Assembly (NCBI GenBank): GCA_000499405.2
Contig: HG738140.1
Span: 990,188-1,054,187, forward strand
From: Onchocerca volvulus
Taxonomy: Eukaryota; Nematoda; Chromadorea; Rhabditida; Onchocercidae
Length of the DNA: 64,000 nucleotides
Direction: 5' to 3'
Of this stretch, positions 1-13,300 are shown in pieces (within the stretch, counting starts at the first letter, position 1; each line of letters opens with the position of its first letter). The notes below the pieces were generated by a model that ran no database searches, was not told where the DNA came from, and saw only the letters and a list, made by a program, of their open reading frames with translations. Made by a program: the position numbers and the translations under genes.

Positions 1-211
1 CATCCATTGTAAAATAATAGTTATATTATTATTCTATTTCGTAATCGGATAATCTCGGGAATAATCCGTTAAGAGGATACAATGACAGATCGAAAGAATA
101 ATGCTATTTTTGTTATGCATGAAATTGTAATTTTTCATCATAAATGAAGCATAATAACAAGATTGTATTATGCAAAAATGAATAACTAATTAATTAGAAT
201 AAATTAATTAC

Positions 212-2154
212 GTTGTAACACGTGCAGGTCGTTCCACGTCCGCTAAGTGTAAATATGCGCCTAAGCGTGCAATATCATCCTATAATAAATATATGCATTC
301 AAATGAATTTGTTAGTATATTTTACTATATTAAAATAAATTAATTTCAAAAAATTGTTCTCTTGTCAAATTTATTTGACTTACCAAAATATCGGCGCTAA
401 TTTTTCCATTCTTTGTCGCAACAATTAAACCTTCAATATAATCTGGCACAATCTGTCAAATAAAATAAAAAATGAAAGAATGAATTAAAAATAATTAATT
501 TTAAAAACAAGCTGATACTAGAAATAATTATATTATACATTCATAACCTAAGAATAAAAACAGATAATTATGTTAGCTTAATAACATGAATCTGCCTCAT
601 TGAAAAATTTATTCTTATCAATTTATCATTCCATATCATCATTTTATCTCTAATAAAAGAAAAAGCATCATTCTAATAATTCGAATATTCTGTTATATGA
701 AAAATTAACACAAAAAATATTGTGTTTTGAATGAAATAAAGAAATACGATGGAAAAGAAATACTAGCATTTTAAATGTATCAATTGTAAAATTACAATTT
801 TAAATAATTTTTGTCTAATTCAAATTTATAATTTATATGAACTATAATTGTAAAAATAATTTAAATCTAGAAGGGTCATAGGTTAATCATCTCAGAAACG
901 GATAAACACTTGTGACATAATATAGCAAAAATGGACGAGAATGAAAAGTTTGTCAATGATCAAAATTATACTGTAATTTCTAATTGTAACGATGAGTTTT
1001 TATATAGGAAAAAACCGGAAGAAAAAAAGAAAGAAAAAAACTAAAGATTCGTAGATAATTAATGACTATCATTTTTAACGACTCGTTTAGCTTTTCTCTT
1101 CATTTAACAATAGCAAAATTTGTTAATACGATCAATAAATCTATATAACCGATCAAAATCGATTTTCTTTATTTTGATTATCCAATTAATCCATAAATTG
1201 ATTTATATTCATAAATAATTCAAATTATATTCTTAAATTTATTCTCTTAAATAATTCGAAATTATTAGGATAATTAAAGAAGTGTAAAAAATTAAATAAA
1301 ACCTGGAAAAACATCACATCGATATACAAAGTATTATCCAACCGTAATGGATGTATCCATACTGTTCGTTTAAGTAATAAGAAATACTGTTTTTGATTAT
1401 GTTCAAGTTCAGTACATATATCCATCACATATTCATCGTTAGCTAACATTTTTAACTTATCTTCTGTAATTTTGAATTTAATTTTTAATTTAAATTTAAA
1501 GTTAGTTAAATTAAGCGAGAAAATAATAAATTTTATTGGTATTAATTTATAAATTAAAAATTTTTTTCCTTTTTTTTGTTCCAAAATTCCTTTTGAAAAT
1601 CATATAACATCAATAACATTAATTAAAAGTTGATTAAAATTAATAGATGATAATTTTAAAAATAAATTTAAGTGTAATTTTAATTCTTTCCTTATTTCAA
1701 TGTATGTTTGATAACTAAAAACCTGATTCTAAAATATAGCATAAACAAAATTCTTGTTGCTCAGCGGCACTTCGTATATTAAGTTCTTGACAAAGTTGTT
1801 GGATAATCTCTTCGACGACTGTCACAGAACGAGTATTAATTACTTTTCGATGTCCACCCGGTAAATGGTATAATTGTCGCTTTAGAGTTTTTCCCATCTA
1901 TAATCAAATTATACCATATACAATAGTATTAAATCAAATTTTTTATTCATATCAATGATAATTAACCAATTAACAATTTATATATTAATTAAGAGAAATT
2001 AATTAAAAATATTCCTTGAAAAAAAAAAAAAGGGAAAAAATTCAATCATACTCTATTACCGTTATTGCTTCAATTTCATTTCCACTAAGCAAAAATTGAC
2101 GACCGCCATATTTGAATGTTTTTACTAAATTTTGCAAGCAAATAAACGCAGTAC
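212..2154 (-). other. hum-4: C-terminal FERM domain, incomplete (exons 61-65)
   Basis: Exons 2060-2154, 1723-1897, 1303-1463, 384-452 and 212-279. Sequence includes [20 protein letters not shown], the F1 lobe [80 protein letters not shown] and [20 protein letters not shown] (F2 lobe). The last exon ends in phase 2 at donor GTAATT, so the remaining F2 and the F3 lobe lie off the left edge. I could not place a further exon in 1-211. Confidence 0.75.
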
Positions 2155-5100
2155 CTAAAAACAAATAAATTAGAAATATTGAATGAATTACGAAAAATTT
2201 ATTAAAAATATAGGAATAGTATTAGTAAAGAATGAATAAAGAAATAAATAATTAAAGAAATAAATAAACAAATCATCCACACCGTGATAAGCTCTTCTTG
2301 GATCATTTGCCATATCAGTCAGATATTTGAATAAATATGGTTTCAGCACTGGTGAACAATCAAAATATGATGTTAAAATTGAAAATAAACGCCAACCACG
2401 AATTGAAGTGCTTGCTCTACAAATAACTTTATTCAATTTATCATTGAAATGATAGAGAGACTCGACTTTTAATCTTAAAAATATAATTAATTATATTATT
2501 GAATAAATAATTAAGTAAAATAAACAATTAACAACAAATAAATAAATCGGTAAAAGATATAAAAAATTAATTATCTATTAACATTTATTGAGTTAATAAT
2601 GATTTATTAAATTTATTGTATTAGCAATATTTCTTACTTGGAAGTTGTACTTGTTGTTGTTTGACGAATAATTTGACAATATACTTCATCTCGAAGTGAC
2701 TGATATTGATGGCATATCATTAAAAGTTCATAAACGCAATCAGTAAGTGTTTGGCCACGTTTTAAACTTTCATCACCCATATAACGCATAATACCTAAAA
2801 GAAAAGGAAATAAAACTAAAACTTTTTTAGTTTAATTTAAAAATTTAATTTTAATAAAAAAATATTTTTTTTACCAGATAATTATCATTTGATGTAATTT
2901 ATCATCAAAATATAATTTATCATTTTATGCATGCTTTAAAAAAAAAAAAAAAAAAAAAAAACTCTTATATCAACTTCACTTTATCTAAACTTTTTAAGTA
3001 ATTGAAATTGATTTAAAAAATTAAAATTTTTTTTGAATCAATATAAATTACTTAAATAACTCATTTCAATTTCGTATATTTCATGCTAATATTTTAATTT
3101 CTAGTAAACATGACTTAACAATTCTAATCAGTCATACAGTTAATATAATGCAAAAATAAAATAATATTTTATTCTTTTGATAGCAAAAAAAAAGTTTAAA
3201 TAATTAACAAAAATTAATACTAACATAGAAATGCGTCTTGTGCTAATTTATCCGCTTCATTATTTTCTAATCGTAGAAGTGAATGACCAATTGGTTTATT
3301 TGTATGTTTTACTTTCTCAGCAATTTCTTTCCATGTCCATTTCTTTCCTATAAAATTAACAATTTTTATATTCTTTCCTAAAATTTAACAATTCTGTAAG
3401 TTAATATTTACTATTAAATAATTTACCTGCAATTATGCTAATTAATTTTTAATTACTTTTAATCCGAAAAAATTTTAATTTATCATTGTTTAATATTGTT
3501 TTTATCGTTGATATGATCAATCAATACTTACGTTTTCGTTGTGTACTGTCTGAATTGAAATTCATATTATTAATGATACCAGGTGAGACACCTTTTGGTC
3601 GTCGAAAATAGAGTATTGCAAATTGCATCATTGTAAACTTATTATCAGGATCTAATGGATCAAAGAAGCAACTGATAACATTATCCTATAAGTTAAATGT
3701 TATAATTTATGTATTTAAGGATTTTGAAAACTTAAAAATTTCAATTCACTCCAATTTATATGCTACTATAAAATCAATAAAAAATGTTTTAAATATATGT
3801 TTAAAAAAACAAAAAGAAGAAAAATTACCAGTTTAAATCAATTTTCCTTTTGATTTCATAGCAAAATTTGACAATCTGCGATGCTTTAACTTTTATCATA
3901 TATGATAAATGATTCAAATAAATGATAAATTTTGAAGTAATTTTTAAATTATTTCAGTTCATTCAGATTATTGATACATTCAGATTCTTGATTTTATTAG
4001 CATATAATTAAGAAGGAAAAAAGCAGTAAATAAGCTTAATTTAACTATTTTCATCGTGATTTTTTTTTCCATTAGTTTGAAATAACACTAATTTCAACTT
4101 GAATTTAATCTTAATTATTAGTTTCTTTTTTTTTCTTGTTGTAATAAAATGCATTTATATTTGTATTTATCTCAAAATAGTTTAGCATCCTAATGGTTTA
4201 TATTTTCCATTATTCAAATGATTTAGTATTTTTATTATGTTTTTATTAATATAATAATTTTTGAAATGAATTACTACTTAAACATTTCAAGTTGATATTG
4301 TTATCTAACATGAAGAAATGCAAATTTTTCTAATTTTATTTTTAATCTAACGTCTAATTTGTAAAAAATTAAAATATATTATTATACTTCCACCACTAAA
4401 ATATATTTTATAAAGCCTTACAATGATTTATTTAACCAAAACCAAATGTAAATTTGCATATAAATGAAAAGAATCGTTGATTAAATTTCAAATTTAATTG
4501 ATTATTGTCTTTTACATATGTTTATCAATCTTTTTTTTCTTTTTTCCCATCCCATTTTATATTTACATTGTATCAAATTATTCGATAAATTAAGTTTAAT
4601 TTAATTCGAATACCTTTGATATAAATATTTGTGACATTTTGCCATTAAATATCTATAATATTCGGTTCTGTTATTATATGCTTTCAAATTCATTTTTATT
4701 CCGTTTATCATTTATTTTATTTAATTTTTTATTATCCAAAAACAATAATAATTTATTGATACAGCTTTAAAACAATGAAAGCACTTCTTGTAAATATTAG
4801 TACCTAAAGCGTACAAAAAATTTCAAAAATTCGATAAAAATTAAAAAAGAAAAAAAAGATAAAAAAAAAGAAAGATTTATGTCTCATAAATTTAGCAAAT
4901 TTTGGGATTAATTTCGAATCTTTCTAGTTTTTTTTTTTTTTTATATTAAACTTTTTCCCCTTCCCTTCATCTTTTATGTTTTATTAATTATCATCAAATC
5001 TTTGTTGCTTATTTAAACTGGTATGAAACGAAAATTTTCAAAATTTTTTTGCTTTAAAAAATTTAAAGAAAAAAAAAAGAAATTTCTTCATTATAGATGA

Positions 5101-8100
5101 AAATTTTCAAATTAATGAAATTTCTTTTTTAAATAAAAAAAATTGGCAAAAATTTTTAAATTTTCTGCTAATAGTAGGAAATTTAATGGAAATTTTTTTC
5201 TCCATGAAATTTTATATCTAATCTTTGATATCTTATCATAATGATATGAAAATGATAATCGTTGCATTATGATGTTAAGGTTTACTGGAATGTATATTTT
5301 GGGAAGTTTTAGGTAAACCGGAAAAAGTTTCATGATATTACCGATTCATAAGGGAAATGAACAATTCGAAATTATGGAAAACTAAATTAAACAAATGATT
5401 CAATACATTGGTATCGCAAGTTTTTTTTTTTTTTTTTTTTTTTTAAAGGTCAACAGTCAACCCTACCCGACGTATGATTTTTATCAATATCGCAGCGATG
5501 TAATAATACTGAATTGTGCATCTCGCACATATTTTCATAGAACTAAGCGACACATTTTTTTTTTTTTTTTGTTTTAAATTCTAAAGAAAAAAAAAAGAAG
5601 AAGATTGATCATGACGAAAAAAATGGCAGTACCAGCCGCTATAGTTACAGAAAAAAAAAAAAAAAAACGTAGAATTAAATCAATGCATTTCATAGAATTA
5701 AAAATATGTTGATGAAATGAATCAACAAAATTCAACGAAATTTAAAAAAAGGAAGAAAGAAAAAAGAAACCGCAGCAAATAACCTGAACTTTTGTTTGTT
5801 ACCACAATATCCCAATGTTTTTCCTTTTTTTTTTTTCTTTTTTTCCTTATTATTAATTGGCATAAATACGATTTAAAAGCGTAGTTAAGAAAACTGAAAA
5901 CTTAACTTATGATTTCAGATAATTCATGCAATATTTTTTCATTTTATATGTAAGAAAACATTTTTGCAGTTATTTTACTAATTTATAAATCTCAAATTAT
6001 TGCTCAGTTATTGAAACCAGTGAGTTTCTAGCTCATTTTAAAAACTATTATTGATGAAATTTGTAAGAAAAGAAAAATAAAAAAAGATTTTTATTTTTTT
6101 TTTCTAAATTATATATCAAGATTGCACAAATATCATATTTATAATAATGATCCATAATGCCTATATATCGTCATTTTCTCCTTCATCATCATTTTACGAT
6201 ATGATAAAAAAAAAAGATTTATTTTGATAAGTTTTTTTTCCTATTGTAGTTTTTCCCATCAAAGCGATCAATGAAATAAGGAATCAAGAATAATTATTGT
6301 TTTTGATTATAAAATTATCGATATAATTCTAATCTGAGTAGAGATGATGACAGGAAAGGAATAGAAGAAACCTGGATGTCTTTGAATGCAACTTTTCATC
6401 ATTCATTCCTTCAATAATCAGTTCAAATCTGATATATCAATTCAAAGAAAAAAAAAAAAAAACAAATTTTGAGCAAAAATACAACTTGGTAATTTCAGCA
6501 ACAAAGTAAAAGTTATATTTTGATGAAAATAAACAAAAATTTAAAATTTTTGTTTGCAATCATATAGATATATAATTCCTAGGAATAGAAAAGAAAAAAT
6601 AAATGGCACAGTAACTGAAGTAAATGAAATAGAATTATCAATGATGATAAAATGTAAATTTTTAAGTATTAGTTTTTTCTAAAAAAAAAAAAAAAAAAAA
6701 AAAAATTGATCAATGTTGGAATATTTTCGATTCTTTTGATACCAATTCCAAGAGACTGCATAGGTTGTAAAAAAGGAAAAAATAAAAATATCGATACCGT
6801 AGAATGAGATTTAAAAAAAAAAAAAAAAAAGTTGAGAAAAGAATAAAATAATAATAGTATCATTAATCAGGACGGCGATATATCGGTTGTGGTGGTTCCA
6901 CTTCTTCAAAAGCCCAAGGTGGCCAACGAAAAGTTAAACAGCAACATTGAAGTTTGTAATATTTTTGCCTACCAAAACCATAACGTTCGCCACTCGTAGT
7001 AGTGCCACGCATCATTTTACGACCTCTTATGGTATTTGTAGCAGTTGCAGGTCCAACTCCATATCCATAATACTCGGATTGTTGATGATTAGAATTATTA
7101 CCTCTATAGTAATTTACTGTATTACGATCAGCACCAAATTCCACTTCATCTTGTAATGCTGGATCAACGGAAAATTCGTTACGATTTCGCCGCATTGATT
7201 CGCTTCTATTGACAGAAATACCACTTTGTGGTCCTACAAAGCCACCACCAGCTCCAGATCGTCGGTGAAAGTACGGTAAATTGTACCGTCTTGATTTGAT
7301 ACCACCATCACCTAGAATCCTACTCGGACGAACTGGAGATAAACTTTGAGCCCTGGAACGTCGCATAGTTGCAGCTATCTGTTCACCGCCGGGATCTTCA
7401 CGATAATTTCGAATTGAACGATCCAAGGCATCCCAATCAGATTCAGTAGGATTGGATTTTAGGTTTACCAAATTGTCAAAATAGTAATCATTACCATGTC
7501 GTCCATTATAGATAGTTCGGTATCCGGAAGCAGGACCAGTACTGACACCAAGGTATGGCTGATAATTATAGTTTCGTTGTTGTTGATGAGATTGGTACCT
7601 CATCGCACCACCATTATATCTCTCATCTGTTTCTACTGCTGGAAATCCATAATCATCGCTGACAAACCAGTCTCTTCGATTATCCAATGATTGTGATCGT
7701 CGTGGTTGTTTATCAGCTCCAAAATGACCAGGTCCTGAGGTACTGAAATAATTTCCGCCACCGCCTGCTCCCATACCGGAAATAGAATAGTCCAGTTCAG
7801 AGGATCTATAAAGTGAATTCGGTTCCTGTGAAATTCGTTGATTTGGACGAGAACGTCGTTGTCGGTAACTATAATGGTAATCCATAACAAATATTTATGT
7901 GATAATCAAGATACCTATCAGGTATCTTGAACTTCCGAATTTATCATCCAATGGTAAATTTTTTAATTAACAATAAGTTAATTAGAAAATTAGCAGTTTG
8001 AATATAGTTTGATGATTTTACTCTTTCTTTCGAATCAATTGAAAGAAAATCAAAAAAGCGAAATCCGAAATATAAAAAACAAAGAATATTTGAATATAAT

Positions 8101-10279
8101 CAACTATCAAATATAGCAAGCAGAGAAATTTATAACAAATATCAATAATTTTAAAATTATAATAAATTAGTGTTCATCATATTTTTTTTTTTTTTTTTGC
8201 AAATCAAAAATATAGTGCTAATTATTCATCCAGTAATAGCTATTATGGATAGTTGAAAATAATCAACGATAATATAGCATTTCGATAGCAATTATAATAA
8301 TAGCTTTTTCGAATAATATCAAATATTAGATATTCTTCGTAAAATGATACCATTAATTGTTGATAAGAAAGATGTAAAATGATATCACTATCTTATCACT
8401 TGGTATCAAATTAATTATATCCTATCTATCAGAATCAAAAGCATGAATTAGAATAGCAGCAGGAGAAAATGATCGTGCAATACTTCGACAATTGTAATGA
8501 ATTTGAAGGAAAAACTCATTCTTTTCTTCTGGAGAAATTCGCAACCACTCCTTCCCATCAACCATCAAACCGGATTAAACCGGTTTTGCGTACCACCAAA
8601 CACAGATACACACACACACACTATATATATATACCTATATATACCTTGAACAATTATTTATATACACCAAAGTCGAAACCGTTCTTGGCAGATAGGCATT
8701 GCATCTGAAGACATCACTGAAGAAAGAAAGATGGGTAAAGTAAAATGTGTAATGAAATGGAATGAAAAAGAATAAAAAAACAGGTTCTTAGCAACGTTTG
8801 CTCATAAATTCGATCCAAATGAACTCAACGAAAAACGGTCAAAGTATGAATCATTTAAAAAGAAAATTGGTAATCGTTCGTAATCAGTATTGTCATCGTA
8901 ATAGTGATAGTAGCAGTAATAGTAATAGTAATGTTTGATTAACTTATTTAGTGCTTTCTTTGCTCTCAACTTTTTTTTTTTACTAAAACATATAGTCATC
9001 ATCATTAATTTGAAATATAATTTAAAGAATTATGTGGAAAGAGCATTCATGATATAATGAAAAAAAAAAAAGAAATTACATTCAAAAAAAAAGATTCTTG
9101 ACATCTCGACTTTTAACTGGTGACTATATGTTCGTAATGGTTTTATAGAGAATTTTTTTTTTTTTTTTTTTGTTTTTGTTAGTAAAAAAATAAATAAAAT
9201 GATATGTGAATGATAAATGCCGAAAGGAAAAATGCAAAAAGCATCGAAATAATAAAATTGTAACAATTTGTGTAAAAAAAAATCAGGATGCTAAATTGAT
9301 TGTTAGTATGGTTTTAATTTTTTTTTTTTTTTTATAATTTAAAAATTGCTCATACGATTAAATGGCTGATGCAATCAAATATGAGTGTAACAAATTTTTT
9401 TTTTTTTTTTCATAAATAGAATTGAACGAATAGAATTTTAAATTGTAAGTAATAGCATTGATTGAAAAAGTTTGAAGTTCGATAATGGATGTTCGGAAAA
9501 ATTAGAAACAAATCGAGATATGATATAACCACTATTTTTAAGAGACTAAATTGTTCTTAAGTATGCAAGCTGTATTACTGGATAGTTTGCTAAATGGAAA
9601 TTAATACTACTCATTTGATATCCTTATATGATTTTTTTTTAGAAGGACTATCCTTTCTGAATATATTGCATTTTTATGATTACATTATTTTTACTAAAAA
9701 CTCAATGAAATTCTCAATGAGCATTATTTTTAGTAAGTGCCAATTAAAATATTCATTTGTTACTGGATGATGCAAAATTTTCAACATATATCAAATTATT
9801 TATTCATTTATTCAAATAGCCATTTACCCATTTATTTGATTTATTCTTTCGCTTTATTCAGTCAGAACTCCTACTTGAATTATCATTCCACAAGTAATAT
9901 TCGTTTTTTTTTCTTTTTTTTTTATTTTAAATTATTAAAAAAGAAAAACTATTCACACTAACCAAATCATCGAAGTTAATACCGGCAGCAATGGAAGAAT
10001 TCATTGTTAATTGTGAATCAGCTATCTGAAAATTCCATTAATTGAACTAATTTAAAAAGCAAAGATGAAAGCAGCTTTTGATTTATCTACAAAAATTACT
10101 GTAAATTTATTTCTTCATAATATAATATGCATGCAAGCGTAACATGCGTCTAGAAATACTATAGACTTTATCTAATAAACATAAAATAAATGAATTAATA
10201 AATAAATAAATGAGCAAATAAATAGTATCATTAACTTTATTTTATACACATTTATAATAAAGATAATGAATATAATATA

Positions 10280-10333
<54 letters not shown>

Positions 10334-13300
10334 TTTCTCATATATTTCTAATTTTAACCAATTTATTTATTTATCGTTGCATAAATTATGTAAATAATAA
10401 TGGTCATTATATTATTGTTCACCAATTTATTGAGAATATTAGCCATTATGTACATTGTTATGCATAATAATTATTTAATTATGACTACAATACTTCTTTC
10501 ATAGCTATAATTAAATAATTATACCTGGAAAAATTGATCATCTTTTTCTTTTTTTTCATATCTATTATAAGACGACAAATTATACAATAAATAACAAAAG
10601 TAAAAATAAAATTATGGAAAACGTAAGAAAGAGAGCATATGAGAAATCGAAATTTGATCGATTTTTTTAATTATGAAAGTATTCCAGAAGAAAAAACGAT
10701 TGAATGTAATTATATCGTTGAAAATAAATAATTCTTCATCTAAAGAGAAAAATAATCGAAGAAAATACAAAATATTCCTATATTAACACAAAAAATTATT
10801 AGTATAAAATCTCACTGGAAAAGAAAACAAGTCTCATTAAAATAGACAATAATAAGTTTAATGAATCTATAAAATGTAAATGTCTGTTGTTACTTTTAAT
10901 GCAACTTTGCAAGCTCGTAATCGATTGCTTTGAAAATTTGAAATAATGTTACATTTAAATAGGCGAGTGGTTTTTTTTAATGGATACACCTACTTTTTTT
11001 TGATCTCTTCGTAAGAACAAACATGCTTATTCCAAAACGCTGTAAAGATAAACATGTTTCCCGCCAAAACTCTGATGAACAGATAAACAAAATGCGCCAA
11101 CCAATCGCAAGGCGACATGTTGGAGATCAGGAAAGGAGGACCGCGAAAGATTTAAAGGTTCGGATTCTGAAGCAGCATCAATTCAAGTTTGAAAGCAATT
11201 CGAGTTCAACAGACATTTCAGTTCGGGGTTTCTACATAGCGATATTTAACAACGATATCGACGAAGCAATAGCAGTAAATCGAAAGTTAGTCTTTTCTAC
11301 AAGTAACAAAAGAAAGATTAATCCAGTGTTCAATTTGCTTTGATATTCTGAAATAATTTCGAGGACAGTTCGGATGCAATTGATTTGCTTTTTAGTTCAT
11401 TCAAATAATGCCTACAGAAGATCAAACTTAGGTGGTCGCATTTGCGCAGCGGAAATAATGCAACAATTAACTGCAAAAAAATTGAGAAAGAAAGGGCATT
11501 AGCGAACGAACGAAAAAGACAAAGAATGGCTCAAATGCGAACAGAGAGACTTGTTGCTATATTTGAGAGTGTGTGGTTGCAAAATATAAATGTTCGTTGT
11601 TCAAGATATTAAATCTCCGAAAATTCTTCACGAATTGCTTTGAAATTTCAAATCAAAGTTGCATTCGAATAAACGTGTATTTTTATATAGATATATCTAT
11701 TTTTCTTCCTTTTACCTACCACACCTGGGGCAGTAAAAGTGAGTGAATGGACATTTTTATTTATATAAATTGGATGAACAGCCACGCGAAGCGTGATCGG
11801 GCACAGCTAGTGTTATAATAATTATAAGTTTAATGAATGACTAATGATATTACTTTGCAACAATAATTTATAATAATTAATCAGAATTTTTTCTTTTCTT
11901 ACCAAAATCTTCCTTTTTTTTTTTTCACAAGTTATTACTATAAAAAATAAATGAGTTTTATTGCTCATAGATTTTCTTAATTATAGATAATAATGTATTA
12001 AAAATTTGAAATAAATACTTAAAAATATCAAGTTTAAATTTTGATTGAAATTTTTGTGAGCTAATTATTTATATATGATTTCGGTTATGAATCATGAAAT
12101 TTACACCCTCGAATAACTTGTAAAATTTAGACAAAACAACGGAAAAACCTGGCTGAAAGAATCTAGTGGTTCAACATAATTCGCTGGTAAATTCCCGAAA
12201 TGATTACCAATTCTACCATATAACCATTGTCCGTTATTTTGCTCTACCGGCAGTATTCCATCGGTACGATTTATAATCTAAAAAAAAAATAGTGAAATTA
12301 AAGAATAAAATATGATTAAAATTTTATAATAATAATTATGTTAGCGGTAATTATAATTATAATTCAAATAATCATCCACATTTATAAATTATCATTACTG
12401 CAATTATAATGATGACTATCATTATTAAAGAATAAATTATGCCCGTCATAATTATGATTATGATAACATTTTTCCACCAAAATTATTACCAAAAATTAAT
12501 ATAAACATAATATTGCTTACTTGTATAATATCGCCTTTGGAAAAACTTAGTAAATTTGGTTCATTAGTAATATAATCCGCTATAGCACGCATGTATATTC
12601 GCACCTGTAATTATAAAATTTTGCTTTTCATTGAGGATTTAATAGAAAGGAATTTCCAAGGAATGTTAAAAACAGTAATTTAGCTTGAATTTGAGAATAA
12701 ACCAACAAAAGAGTAAGCTTCACAATTTCTCCGAGGACAAAATTGTGCAATTTTTTCTTTTTTTTTTTTTTTTTTTCAAAAAAAGGAAATTTCATTTTAT
12801 TTTCAAATTCCTCAATGCATTTGCTTAAAATACTGGTACAATAGAAAAACTGATCCATTCAATATATTTAAAATAAATAGATTGTCATTTAGCTTTGATA
12901 ATATATATTTGCATTTAATTTTTGCGTGAACTTTTTGAAACAGATCCTACGACAATCTAATTCTAAATATTGTAAATAAAAAAGTTAGAATCATATTATT
13001 ACAATTCTAGATGAAGCATTATAGATCAATAAAAGATTATGTATCACAGAGGATTATAAAAAACAAATAAAACAGTTTACTTTTCCACCGCTCATTGACA
13101 TCATTTTGTTAATTAATGCTCGAATTTCTTGAGCATGAACAGATTGTAATATTAATGGTGAATATTGTCGCATGTGAAGGTTTAATTGTCGCCCAGTACC
13201 ATCTACTTCTATATCAGTAATATCTCCATAACTATAATTAAATGTGATAAATGTATTAATTCAAATAAAGAAATAAACAAATGTGCTTTTTAATACAATG

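Larger units (their letters stand above)
9963..12604 (-). other. hum-4: SH3 domain and spacer exon (exons 54-56)
   Basis: Exons 12521-12604 and 12149-12277 encode a recognisable SH3 fold: [51 protein letters not shown] and YVEPLDS. The ALxDY-like start, the W of GQWLYG and the P-x-x-Y end are all present. A 63-nt exon, 9963-10025 ([20 protein letters not shown]), bridges to the second MyTH4. The intron 10026-12148 contains the Helitron at 10866-11810. Confidence 0.8.

Noticed and set aside
8469..9266. ORFs of 67-79 codons upstream of the nested gene
   Set aside because: Composition follows homopolymer and dinucleotide runs; no motifs or splice context.
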